From positions 1-64,000 of the forward strand of contig CAWIZH010000002.1 of NCBI GenBank assembly GCA_963840565.1: a DNA stretch of 64,000 nt, in the 5' to 3' direction. This document shows positions 52,642 to 61,966 of the stretch, one piece after another. The DNA comes from VRUE01 sp963840565. GTDB lineage: Bacteria > Actinomycetota > Thermoleophilia > Solirubrobacterales > 70-9. The stretch's first letter is position 1; the number at the start of each line of letters is the position of its first letter. The notes beneath the pieces are model-generated. The model worked only from the letters and a program-made list of their open reading frames with translations, was not told the origin of the DNA and ran no database searches. The position numbers and the translations under genes were made by a program.

Positions 52642-52780
52642 TTGAAGTCGTACCTTTAGAAGGTTGGTTGAAACGAGTGACTGGGAGGGGGACACCTCGG
52701 ACCCCATTCCAGGATGAGAAGCCCGCCCGGATCGCGCATTCTAGACGAGTACGTCGCGATCTCCAAATATGTGATGAATG

Positions 52781-54316
52781 TCACGGACTTCCGTGGCCGC
52801 CGCCGCCCGGGGTTTCGATCCGAATCGAGTCTCCGCGGGCCAGCTCGCCCTCTGCCTTGCTGGGCAGCGGCTCGCCGTTGCGGAGATTGCGGCCCGGGGC
52901 GCCGTCCTCGCCGCCGTCGCGGCCGCGTGGCGGGTGGCGGCGGCGCTCGCTGATCAGCGAGTAGCGCATCGGCGCCAGGGCCTCGATCTCGCGCACGATC
53001 CCGTCGCCGCCGCGGTGCGCGCCGTCGCCGCCGCTGCCGCGGCGCAGCGAGAGCTCGCGCACGCGCAGGGGAAATTCGCTCTCCAGCGCCTCGACCGGCG
53101 TGTTGAGCGTGTTCGACATCGCCACGTGGATCGCGCTGGGGCCGTCGGCGTCGGGGCAGGCGCCCTGGCCGCCGCCGAGCGTCTCGTAGTAGGTGAAGCC
53201 CTCGCCCGCGAGGGTCAGGTTGTTCATCGTCCCCTGGCCCTGGGCGGGCACCGGCCGGGCGCCGCCGAGGGCGGCGATCACGAGGTCGGCGACGCGGCTG
53301 GAGGTCTCGACGTTGCCGGCGGCGACGGCGGCCGGGGAGCGGGCGTTGAGCAGGCAGCCCTCGGGCGCGATCGACCTCGATCGGGCGGTAGGCGCCGGCG
53401 CGAGGGCGGCGCGTCGGGGTCGGTCAGCACCCGCACGGCGAAGAAGGCCGCCGACTTGGTCACCGAGAGCGGGCAGTTGAGGTTGCCCGTCGACCTGCGG
53501 ATCGGTGCCGCTGAAGTCGAGGCTGAGCGCGCTCGCCGCCGATCGTCGCCTCGACCCGCAGGCGTGACGTCGCTGCGCGCTCGCCCCCGGCGTCGTCCTC
53601 GAGCACGTCCTCGGCCGCGTAGGTGCCGTCGGGGAGCTCGGCGAGCGCGCGCGCGGGTGCGGCGCTCGGCGTAGGCGAGGATCTCCGCCATGCCGGCGCG
53701 CAGGTGCTCGAGGCCGTGGCGCTCGGCCAGCTCGGCGAGCCGCAGCGCGCCGATCCGGTTGGCGGCTGCCTGGGCGCGCAGGTCGGCGAGGCGCTGGCGC
53801 GGGAAGCGCATCTGCGCGGCGAGCTCGCTCAGCGTGTCGGGGTCGGCGCGGGTCGGCGGGATCACCACGCCCTCCTCCTCCAGGCGTGGTCGAGCCGGCC
53901 GGCATGCTGCCCGGGGTCGGGCCGCCGACGTCGGCGTGGTGGGCGCGGCAGGCGGCGAAGCCGATCAGCTCGCCGTCGACGAAGACCGGCGAGATCAGGG
54001 TGATGTCGGGCAGGTGGGTGCCGCCGCGGTAGGGGTCGTTGAGGATCCACGAGCCGCCCGGCTGCTGCTCCAGGTCGAGGACGGCGGCGACCGCGTCCGG
54101 CATCGAGCCGAGGTGCACCGGGATGTGCTCGGCCTGCATCACCAGCTCGCCGCTGGCGTCGAAGAGCGCGGTCGAGCAGTCGTGGCGCTCCTTGATGTTG
54201 GCCGAGTAGGCGGAGCGGATCAGCGCCGCGCCCATCTCGTCGCAGGCCGCGCGCAGGCCACCGATCATCACCTGCAGCGCGATCGGGTCGAGGGCGGTCC
54301 CTTGGACCAGGTGCAA
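52781..54316 (-). CDS. hyuB: Hydantoinase B/oxoprolinase family protein (HyuB), frame broken
   Basis: The B subunit of ATP-dependent hydantoinase or acetone-carboxylase-like enzymes. The N-terminus reads DPIALQVMIGGLRAACDEMGAALIRSAYSANIKERHDCSTALFD, then AEHIPVHLGSMPDAVAAVL, NDPYRGGTHLPDITLISPVF and ACRAHHADVGGPTPGSMP, all standard. Breaks occur near 53900, 53650, 53540 and 53390. The C-terminus ANSLRRGSGGDG-like region ends SIRIETPGGGGHGSP. The start (TTG at 54316) is provisional. It follows hyuA by 24 bases, so the pair should form a heteromeric enzyme. Confidence 0.85.
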   Translation of the reverse strand: MHLVQGTALDPIALQVMIGGLRAACDEMGAALIRSAYSANIKERHDCSTALFDASGELVMQAEHIPVHLGSMPDAVAAVLDLEQQPGGSWILNDPYRGGTHLPDITLISPVFVDGELIGFAACRAHHADVGGPTPGSMPAGSTTPGGGGRGDPADPRRPRHAERARRADALPAPAPRRPARPGSRQPDRRAAARRAGRAPRPRAPARRHGGDPRLRRAPHPRARSPSSPTAPTRPRTCSRTTPGASAQRRHACGSRRRSAASALSLDFSGTDPQVDGQPQLPALGDQVGGLLRRAGADRPRRAALAPAPTARSRSIAPEGCLLNARSPAAVAAGNVETSSRVADLVIAALGGARPVPAQGQGTMNNLTLAGEGFTYYETLGGGQGACPDADGPSAIHVAMSNTLNTPVEALESEFPLRVRELSLRRGSGGDGAHRGGDGIVREIEALAPMRYSLISERRRHPPRGRDGGEDGAPGRNLRNGEPLPSKAEGELARGDSIRIETPGGGGHGSP

Positions 54317-54340
54317 CGCTTTTGTCGTACGTATTGCGAC

Positions 54341-56341
54341 TCAACGCGTTCGCACCTCCCGCCTCGGCCGGATCGTGCCGGCGTCGTCGACCTCGGCGCG
54401 CCAGCCGGGCGGCAGCACGAAGGTCGCCTCGGGCAGCTCGAAGACGACCGGGCCTGCGGCTTCGTCCCGGCGCGCGGGCTCGCCGCGCAGCACCGGCGTC
54501 TCGAGCCACTCGCCGTCGAAGCGGACGCGGCGCGATGCCCTCGCTCGAGCTGTCCCGTCGGCGCGGCCGTCGGCTCGGGGCGCGGCCCCGGGGCGACGAT
54601 CGCCAGGCGGATGTGGACGAGCACGACCTCGCCCTCGGGGTCGCGGTGGCCGTAGCGCTGCTCGTGCGCTGCTGCGAAGCGCTCGGCGAGGTCGCTCGGG
54701 TCGGGGCGGGTCGAGCCGCGGTACCGGCAGCTCGAAGGCCTGGCCGGCGTAGCGCATCTCGTAGACGACTTCGGCCGTCTGCTCCGCCAGCTCGCCGTCC
54801 GAGGCCGAGCCGTCAGCTCGTCGACCTCGGCGGCGATTCGCTCGGCGGTGCAGCTCGGCGCCGCTCAGCATCACCGTGCGCGCCGTATCGCGGCGGCGAT
54901 CCGAGGCGCAGAGGCCGAGCGCCGAGAGCACGCCGCCGGCGCGCGGGCAGAGGATGCGCTCGATGCCGAGCTCGGCGGCGATCTCGGCGGCGTGCATCGG
55001 CCCGGCGCCGCCGAAGGGGAGCAGGGCGAAGCGGCGCGGATCGACGCCGCGCTCGACCGTGACCACGCGCAGGGCGCGCACCATCTCCTGGTTGGCGATG
55101 CGGACGATCCCTTCGGCGGTCTCGATCTCGCCGAGGCCGAGTTCGCGCGGCGAGCGTTGCCGACCGCGGCTCGGCGGCGCTCCGCGTCCAGGCGCACGCC
55201 GCCGGCCAGCTCCGAGCCGGCGGCGAGGCGGCCGAGCAGCAGGTTGGCGTCGGTGACGGTGGGCTCGCTGCCGCCGCGTCCGTAACAGGCGGGGCCGGGG
55301 TCGGCGCCGGCCGATTGCGGACCCGACTCGCAGCGCGCCGCCGCTGTCGCGCCAGCCGATCGAGCCGCCGCCGGCGCCGACGGTGTGGACGTCGACCATC
55401 GGCAGCTGGATCACGCGGCCGCCGATCGTGCGCGAGTCGGTGCGCCGCACCTCGCCGTCCTCGACCACGCAGACGTCGCAGGAGGTGCCGCCCATGTCGA
55501 AGCCGAGCGCGTTGCCGTCGCCGCTGAGCGCGGGCGAGCAGGCCGGCGCCGACCGCGCCGCCGGCGGGGCCGGAGAGCACGCTCCAGGCGCCGGCCCGGC
55601 CCGCCTCCTCGGCGCTCGCGACGCCGCCCGAGGACTGCATCACCAGCGGTCGCGGCAGGCCGGCCGTCGCGGCGGCCTCGCCGAGCCGGCCCAGGTAGCG
55701 GCCGAGCAGGGGGGAGAGGTAGGCGTCGATCGCCGTGGTCGAGCAGCGCTCGTACTCGCGGAAGCGGGGCAGGACCTCGTGCGAGGCGGAGACGTGCAGG
55801 CCGGGCAGCTCGCGGCGCAGGTGCTCGGCGATGCGCTGCTCGTGGCTGGGGTCGAGGTAGGAGAAGAGCAGGCAGATCGCGACCGACTCGGCGCCGCTGT
55901 CGCGCAGCGAGCTCGGCCAGGCGGTCCGGCTCCTCCTCGGCGAGCGGCTCGACCACGCCGTCGGGGCCGATGCGCTCGGCCGCCTCGAAGCGCAGCTCGG
56001 CCTCGACCAGGGGCGCCGGCTTCGGCGCGCAGAGGCGGTAGAGCTGGGGGCGGTCCTGGCGGCCGATCTCGAGCAGGTCGGCGAAGCCGCGGGTGGCGAT
56101 CAGCGCCGTGCGGGCGCCGCGTTCCTCCAGCAGGGCGTTGGTGCCGACCGTCATCCCGTGGGCGAAGGCCTCGACCTCGGCAGCGCTCGCGCCGGCCTGC
56201 TCGAGCACCGCTTCGACCGCGGCGATCACCGCCCGCGACTGGTCCTCGGGCGTGGTCGGCAGCTTCGCCGTGTGGAGCTGCTCGCCGTCGAGAGAGGACG
56301 GCGTCGGTGAAGGTCCCGCCTACGTCGACGCCGAGCAGCAT
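54341..56341 (-). CDS. hyuA: Hydantoinase A/oxoprolinase family protein (HyuA), frame broken many times
   Basis: About 667 codons, the right size for HyuA. MLLGVDVGGTFTDAV at 56341 is the ATP-binding N-terminus. EAFAHGMTVGTNALLEERGARTALIATRGFADLLEIGRQDRPQLY follows. The central EVGGTSCDVCVV-type motif is at about 55490, then RRFALLPFGGAGPMHAAEIAAELGIERILCPR at about 55000. The C-terminus EATFVLPPGWRAEVDDAGTIRPRR ends at 54341. It contains at least eight apparent frame changes, the densest cluster in the window. With HyuB it would hydrolyse a cyclic amide such as a hydantoin or 5-oxoproline. The substrate cannot be told from sequence. Confidence 0.85.
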
Positions 56342-56406
56342 CGGACGAAGCTATCGCCCCCGCTGACTTCGCACTTATCCGTCCTATTGGACGCCTAAGG
56401 GCGAAG

Positions 56407-57857
56407 TCAGCGCCAGGTTTCGCTGCGGACCTCGCCGTCGGCGCCGAAGAGCGAGGTGGATGCCGTCGAGCTGCGGGTCGAGCGCCGGGGAAGTCGGCGC
56501 GCAGGTGGCCGCCGCGCGACTCCCGCCGCGCCAGCGCGCAGGCGGCGATCGCCGCGGCCAGCGGGTAGGGATCGGCGAGCAGCTGCTCCAGCTGCTCGGG
56601 CGCGGCGCATCGGGCCGGCGAGGTTCCAGACGGCGTCGCGGGTCGCCTCGGCCGGCGGCTCGAAGCGCCAGTCGCCGGGCTCGGGCGGCTCGGTCGCCGC
56701 CGTCTCCGCCAGCGCTGCCGCCGCGGCCCGGCCGCCGAAGACGAAGCACTCGCTGAGCGAGTTGGAGGCGAGCCGGTTGGCGCCGTGCAGGCCGGTGCAG
56801 GAGCACTCGCCGACGGCGAAGAGGCCCGGCCAGCGAGGAGCGGCCGTCGAGGTCGACCGCGATGCCGCCCATCATGTAGTGCGAGGCGGGGGCGACCGGG
56901 ATCGGCTCGGCGCTCGGGTCGAGCCCGGCCTCGCGCAGCGACGCGAAGACGTTGGGGAAGCGGGCGGGGTCGAGCTCCGCGCAGGTCGAGCTTGACCGCG
57001 TCGGTGCCGTCGGCCTCGAGCCGGTCGAGGATCGCCGCGGTGACCGCGTCGCGCGGCGCGAGCTCGTCGGTGAAGCGGCGGCCGGCGGCGTCGAGCAGGG
57101 TCGCGCCCTCGCCCCGCACCGCCTCGGTGATCAACAGGCCGTCGAAGCGGGTGCCGGGCAGGGAGAGCGCGGTCGGGTGGAACTGGCAGAACTCGAGGTC
57201 GGCGAGGTCGGCGCCGGCCGCCGAGGCCATCGTCGGGCCGGCGCCGATCGCGCCCGCAGCGGATTGCTGGTGCGCCGCCACAGCGCCGCCGCGCCGCCGG
57301 TCGCGAGGACGGTGGCGCGGCGCGACGATCCGCCCGTCGTCGGTGAGCAGCCGTGGCAGCGCTCGCCGTCGCTCCACAGCGCCGTCATCGAGGCCCGCTC
57401 GCGCACCTCGATCCGCGGCTCGGCGGCGACCATCGCGGCCAGCTTCGAGGTGATCTCGTGGCCGGTCGCGCTGCCGCCGGAGTGGACGATGCGGCGGTGG
57501 GTGTGGCCGCCCTCGAGCCCGAGCGAGAGCTCGCCATCGGGCTCGAGATCGAAGACGACGCCGCGCGAGCGCAGCTCGGCCACGGCCGCGGGCGCCTCGT
57601 CGACCAGGACCTGGACCGCCGAAGGGCGGCAGAGCCCGCGCCCGGCGGCGATCGTGTCGGCCGCGTGCTGGCTCGGGCGAATCGCCCGGCTCCAGTGCCG
57701 CGGCAAGCCCGCCCTGCGCCCAGTAGCTGGCGCTCTGGGAGAGCGGCGTGCGCGAGACGAGGCAGACGCGCGCCGCCTTGCTCTGCCGCCTTCAGCGCCG
57801 TCCACAGACCAGCGGCGCCGCCGCCGACGACGGCGACGTCGAACTCGGCTTTGGTGG
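56407..57857 (-). CDS. nadB: L-aspartate oxidase (NadB), frame broken
   Basis: FAD enzyme that oxidises aspartate to iminoaspartate in de novo NAD synthesis. EFDVAVVGGGAAGLW near 57835 is the dinucleotide-binding motif. SYWAQGGLAA, HTHRRIVHSGGSATGHEI, CQFHPTAL, LLITEAVRGEGATLLDAAGRRFTDELAPRDAVT, and a HCxGANRLASNSLSE-like region near 56770 follow, all in the expected order across changing frames. The C-terminal helical domain ends VRSETWR at 56407. No normal start codon is seen at the N-terminus (ATA-ACC precedes the motif), so the start is approximate. nadA and nadC are not in the window. Confidence 0.85.
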
Positions 57858-58297
57858 TTATCGCTGCCCCGCCTCTCGGCGGATCGTCTCGATCTGACCG
57901 CGCAGCCAGGCCGCTGCCGCCTCGCGAGCGCGCGCCCGCTCGTCGTCGATCGCGCCCTCGGCATCGGCGGCGCGCTTCTCGGCCTCCGCGATCCGCTTCT
58001 CCGCCGCCTCGGTCTGGGCCTCGATCTCGGCCAGGCGACTCTCCGCCTCGGCGACGATCCGGTCCTTGGCCTCGCGCTCGCGGCGCAGCTCCTCGGCGTG
58101 GGCAAGCCGCAGCGCCTCCAGCGCCTCGGAGGCGCGGGCGCGCTCCTTCTCGAGGTCGGTCTCCAGCGCCTCGATCTCGGCCGCCACCCGCTTCTCGGCG
58201 GTGCTGGCCGCGGCCGCGGCCTCCTCCAGCCGCTTCTTGGCCATCTCGACCTGGGCTTGAGATCTCCGCCGCTGGGCTGGCCTGCCGGCTCGCTCAT
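57858..58297 (-). CDS. Coiled-coil protein
   Basis: About 145 residues. The frame from an ATG at 58244 encodes 128 residues, nearly all heptad-patterned (KKRLEEAAAAASTAEKRVAAEIEALETDLEKERAR, then AEARLAEIEAQ-like repeats), ending ETIRREAGQR. An upstream MSEPAGQPSGGDLK segment in an adjacent frame is probably the real N-terminus, lost by one base near 58255. No domain beyond the coiled coil is visible. It lies directly before nadB with stop and start nearly touching. The function is unknown. Confidence 0.6.
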
Positions 58298-58310
58298 CGG
58301 GCTCAATCTA

Positions 58311-59256
58311 TTACGCGCCGGCGAGGACGGCGCGGTAGGCCTCCAGCGTGCGCTCCGCCATCCGCGCCGCGGAGAGCGTGGCGGCGCGCGCCGAGCCCTC
58401 GACCCGGGGGTCGGCGGAGTCCAGCAGGGGCCGGGCGGCGGCGCGTCCAGCGCTCCAGCTCAAAGGGAGCGCAGAGGGCGCCGCGCAGGCCGCCGAGGGC
58501 GTAGGGCGCGATGCCGACCGGGGTGGAGAGGACGGGCACGTCGCAGGCGAGCGCCTCGATCGCGGCGAGGCCGAAGCCCTCGTAGTCGGAGGTGACGAGG
58601 ACCGCGTTGGCGGCGTTGATCCAGAGCGGCATCTGCTCGGGCTCGATCGAGCCGCCGGTGAGCAGCTCCGCTCCGCAGGCCCGCGCCAGCTCGGCGGCGC
58701 GGTCGTGGCGCTTCTCGGGGCGGGCGGGGTTGGCGGGGAAGAGCAGGTAGCGACCGTCGGGGTCGAGGCCGAGCTCGCGCCGCGCCTGCGGCCCGCGGCA
58801 GCGGTCGGAAGCGGCGCAGGTCCGGGCCGCAGGGCAGCACCGCCGAGCCGGGAACGGGGGGCAGGCCGGGCCGGCCGTCCTTCGGGGCCGAAGAGGGCGC
58901 GCGAGACGGCGGCGACGAGGTCGACCCGCCAGGCGAGGCGGCGCGAGAGCGGCCCGACGAGCCAGTGCCGCACGTCGGTGCCGTGGAAGCTGACCACCAG
59001 CGGCCGCGCCCCGGCGAGCCGGGCGCACCAGCCGGCCAGGCCGTAGTGGGCGTGGACGAGGTCGAAGCGCTCGCGCCGCAGCAGCTGCCGCAGCCGTCGC
59101 GTCGCCGGGAGGTACTCGCCTTGCCGGGCGGGAATTCGAAGACGCTCGATCTCGACCCCGCGGCGCTCGCATCTCCTCGATCTGGTCGCGAACCCAGCGG
59201 CCGCGCTGGGGCGCGGCGGCGTCGGGCGCGAAGTTGGTGACGACCAGCACGCGCAT
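58311..59256 (-). CDS. Glycosyltransferase family 4 type, frame broken
   Basis: About 315 residues. The N-terminus MRVLVVTNFAPDAAAPQRGRWV is the GT-B opening. DLVHAHYGLAGWCARL, PLVVSFHGTDVRHWL and LVAAVSRALFG give the acceptor-side lobe. After breaks near 59110-59160, 58880 and 58800, LGLDPDGRYLLFPANPARPEKRHDRA, LWINAANAVLVTSDYEGFGLAAIEALACDVPVLSTPVG gives the donor-binding lobe with the E-x7-E-like region, and the end is TLEAYRAVLAGA. It probably transfers a sugar to a cell-surface glycan or lipid. It is divergent from the pilin gene. Confidence 0.82.
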
Positions 59257-59419
59257 GCGGCTGAGGGTATCCGCGGCGCCCGGCGACGGGGCCGAGACGG
59301 GCCAAAAGCGCCCGAGCGAGCCTCCGGTGGCTGAGGCGTCACAGACTCGTTGCACTCAGGTCTAGATCGGCGCGTCGCGGCCCTCGAGCATTGGCCTCCA
59401 ACCGCGAAAGGAGGCTTCG

Positions 59420-59668
59420 ATGTTCTACATGGCAATGGGCTATCTCCACGCAGCCGTCGAGCGGCGGCTGCGGGCGATCCGCGGCCTGATCGGCGACGAG
59501 GAGGGCCAGGGGACGGTCGAGTACGTCGGCCTGATCCTGCTCGTCTCGCTGCTGATGGTGGGAATGGTGGCGGCGATGAAGGGTTTCAACGGCAAGCAGG
59601 GCACCGAGCTCGCCGACGTGATCGTCAACAAGATCAAGGAGGCGGTCGACAAGGTGGCGTTCAAATGA
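59420..59668 (+). CDS. Flp-type pilin-like protein
   Basis: 82 residues. The stretch EEGQGTVEYVGLILLVSLLMVG is the class IVb (Flp/Tad) pilin motif, with a G-x-x-x-E cleavage context and a hydrophobic assembly helix. The leader part MFYMAMGYLHAAVERRLRAIRGLIGDE is basic and hydrophilic, as prepilin peptidase substrates require. No tad assembly genes are within the window, so it is an orphan here. GAAAGGAGG precedes the ATG at 59420, and a hairpin follows the stop. Confidence 0.75.
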   Translation: MFYMAMGYLHAAVERRLRAIRGLIGDEEGQGTVEYVGLILLVSLLMVGMVAAMKGFNGKQGTELADVIVNKIKEAVDKVAFK

Positions 59669-59680
59669 GGGTGGAGGTGG

Positions 59681-59700
59681 AGCGGCCCGTGCGGGCCGCT
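59681..59700 (+). terminator. Hairpin after the pilin gene
   Basis: AGCGGCCCG-TG-CGGGCCGCT, a perfect 9-base stem, starts 12 bases after the stop. There is no U tract. Confidence 0.6.
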
Positions 59701-59783
59701 CCCGTCCCGTTGCCGGCGTTGAGGCCGCTGGTCGATTCCGTGCAGGTCCCGCTGGGGCGGATTCCGTCTGGAGCGGGGCGTAC

Positions 59784-59796
59784 GCTGTATTACAGC
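59784..59796 (+). promoter_or_regulatory. Palindrome abutting the antitoxin start
   Basis: GCTGTA-T-TACAGC ends immediately before the ATG at 59797. Antitoxins of this type repress their own promoters, and this is the obvious operator. The position implies a leaderless or very short message. Confidence 0.5.
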
Positions 59797-60035
59797 ATGA
59801 GGCATCGAACCCAGCTATATCTAGATGAGGGCCAGTACCGCTGGCTGAAGCAGCGCGCGGGCGAGGCGGGGAGCATCGCCGCGCGTCGTTCGCGAGCTGA
59901 TCGACGCCGAGCGGGCTCGCGGCGTCGACCCAGCCGTCGATCCCCTGCTCGAGCTACCTCGTCGACGAGGCGCCCGGCAAGGGGCGCGAGGGGACCAGCG
60001 TCAGCAGCCTGGACCGCGACCTCTACGGCCCATGA
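59797..60035 (+). CDS. vapB: VapB-like antitoxin, frame broken
   Basis: About 79 residues. MRHRTQLYLDEGQYRWLKQRAGEAGSIAA, then after a slip near 59880 VVRELIDAERARGVDP, and after another near 59955 YLVDEAPGKGREGTSVSSLDRDLYGP. This is a ribbon-helix-helix DNA-binding N-terminus with a C-terminal toxin-binding tail. It ends in ATGA, overlapping the toxin start by four bases, the classic VapBC layout. It neutralises the PIN toxin and represses the operon. Confidence 0.75.
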
Positions 60036-60451
60036 AGTCGGTCTTCATCGACACCAGCGCCTTCGTCGCGCTGCGCAACTCCTCGGAGGCCGAGCACGAG
60101 CGGGCGCGATCGGCGCTCGCCGGCTTGATCTCCGAGGGCGTGGCGCTCTTCACCTCGAACTACGTCTTCGCCGAGACCTACACGGCGCTGATGGTCCGGG
60201 TCGGCCGCGGCGAGGCGATCGAGTGGGGGCGGCGGTTCCGCGGCGGCGGCGCGATCGACCTCGTTCACCTCGACAGGCCGACGGAGGAACGGGCCTGGGA
60301 GATCCTCGAAAGGCACGACGACAAGCGCTGGAGCTATGTCGACGCGACCTCGTTCGCGCTGATCGAGCGCGACGGCGGCGATGAGGCGTTTGCCTTCGAC
60401 GTGCACTTCAGCCAGCGCGGATTGAACGTTCTACCAAAAGGAATTTCTTGA
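60032..60451 (+). CDS. vapC: VapC-like PIN-domain toxin
   Basis: 139 residues of PIN fold. The acidic residues are the Asp in VFIDTSAFVAL, the Glu in FAETYTALM, the Asp in WSYVDATSFALIE and a late Asp in FAFDVHFSQRGL. VapC toxins cleave tRNA or rRNA when free of antitoxin. The frame is intact and the start overlaps the antitoxin stop. The RNA target is not predictable from this sequence. Confidence 0.88.
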   Translation: MKSVFIDTSAFVALRNSSEAEHERARSALAGLISEGVALFTSNYVFAETYTALMVRVGRGEAIEWGRRFRGGGAIDLVHLDRPTEERAWEILERHDDKRWSYVDATSFALIERDGGDEAFAFDVHFSQRGLNVLPKGIS

Positions 60452-60620
60452 CTGCTCAGGCCGTACCGGCCTATGCTCTTGCCAGGCTCGCGAGGCGCCG
60501 GGCTTGTCCCCCCGAGTGTCAAAGGGCTACCCCCAGTGGGCAGGGAGGGTCGCGTTCGTCGCGGCCCTTCCGCGTTTGCGGGAGATGGTCGCGCAAGCCT
60601 CTGACTTAGACTCGCGCGCC

Positions 60621-61346
60621 ATGCCAGCCTCCCGCAGCTACGACCGCGCCCCCGCCGACATTCGGCCGGTCTCGATCGATCCCGGTTTCGTCGATACCGC
60701 CGACGGCTCGGCGCTGATCACTCTGGGCCGCACGAGGGTGATCTGCACCGCCTCGGTCAATGCCACCGTGCCGCGCTGGATGCAGGGCCGCGGCAAAGGC
60801 TGGGTGACGGCCGAGTACGCGATGCTGCCCGCCTCGACCGGCGACCGCAAGGCGCGCGACATCGCCAAGGGCAAGCAGGACGGTCGCGGGGTCGAGATCC
60901 AGCGCCTGATCGGCCGCTCGCTGCGGGTCGTCGTCGACTTCAGGGCGCTCGGCGAACGCAGCATCTACGTCGATTGCGACGTCCTGCAGGCCGACGGCGG
61001 CACTCGCTGCGCGGCGATCACCGGCGGCTACGTCGCCCTTCGCCTCGCCCTGCAGAAGCTGCTCGACGCCGGTGAGATCGAGACGATGCCGCTGACCGGC
61101 TCGGTCGCCGCGGTCAGCGTCGGCATGGTCGACGGCCGCGCCCTCTGTGACCTCGACTACTCCGAGGACTCGACCGCCGAGGTCGACGCCAACGTGGTGA
61201 TGACCAGCGACGGCGGTCTGGTCGAGGTGCAGGCGACGGCCGAGCGCACGCCGCTCTCGCGGGCGTCGCTCGACGAGCTTCTCGGCCTCGCCGAGATGGG
61301 GATCTCGCGCCTGCGGGGGGTGCAGGAAAAGGTGGCCGGCGGGTAG
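60621..61346 (+). CDS. rph: Ribonuclease PH
   Basis: About 241 residues. It trims tRNA 3' ends by phosphorolysis. RPVSIDPGFVDTADGSALITLGRTRVICTASV, WVTAEYAMLPASTGDRKARD, GRGVEIQRLIGRSLRVVVDF, the phosphate-site region CDVLQADGGTRCAAITGGYVAL, and the acidic ALCDLDYSEDSTAEVDANVVM are all canonical. The start at 60621 leaves the usual short N-terminus, and the frame is open 117 bases further upstream. The rdgB gene follows by 9 bases, a common pairing in bacteria. Confidence 0.96.
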   Translation: MPASRSYDRAPADIRPVSIDPGFVDTADGSALITLGRTRVICTASVNATVPRWMQGRGKGWVTAEYAMLPASTGDRKARDIAKGKQDGRGVEIQRLIGRSLRVVVDFRALGERSIYVDCDVLQADGGTRCAAITGGYVALRLALQKLLDAGEIETMPLTGSVAAVSVGMVDGRALCDLDYSEDSTAEVDANVVMTSDGGLVEVQATAERTPLSRASLDELLGLAEMGISRLRGVQEKVAGG

Positions 61347-61355
61347 TCCTGACGG

Positions 61356-61966
61356 GTGCATCGCTTGATCTTCGCCACCGCCAACAAGCACAAGCTGCGC
61401 GAGATGCGCGAACTGCTGCCCGAGCTCGAGCTGGAGTCCCTGCCCGACGGAGTCGAGCTGCCGCCGGAGGAGGGCGACTCCTTTGCCGAGATCGCGCTGG
61501 AGAAGGCGCGGGCGGCACACGCGGCGAGCGGCGAGGCGGCGATCGGCGACGACTCCGGGATCGAGGCGATGGGGCTGGGCGGGCGGCCCGGGATCCACTC
61601 GGCCCGCTACGGCGGGCCCGGGGCGAGCGACGAGGAGAACCTGGCGAAGCTGCTGCGCGAGGTCGCCGCGGCCGGCGACGATCGCCGCGCCGCCTACCAC
61701 TGCGCGCTGGCGCTGGTCGAGGCCGACGGCTCCGAGCGCGTCTTCGAGGCCCGCTGCGAGGGTCGCCTGATCGAGCAGGCCGCGCGGCGAAGGGCGGCTT
61801 CGGCTACGACCCCGCCTTCGTCCCCGACGACACCGGGCCCGACGACCCGCGCACGATGTCGGAGCTGAGCCAGGCGGAGAAGAACGAGATCAGCCACCGC
61901 GGCCGGGCCGCGCGGCTGCTGGCCGCTCACCTGGGCGCCGGCGAGGCAACGTCCAGGGCAAGATGA
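61356..61966 (+). CDS. rdgB: Non-canonical purine NTP pyrophosphatase (RdgB/HAM1), frame broken once
   Basis: A GTG start at 61356 gives HRLIFATANKHKLREMRELL, the substrate-binding N-terminus. ELPPEEGDSFAEIALEKARAAH and IGDDSGIEAMGLGGRPGIHSARYGG form the catalytic region. A break near 61790 leads to GGFGYDPAFVP, TMSELSQAEKNEISHRGRAARLL and a stop at 61964-61966. It removes ITP, dITP and XTP from the nucleotide pool. It overlaps the next gene by ATGA and follows rph closely, so all three genes are probably one operon. Confidence 0.92.
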
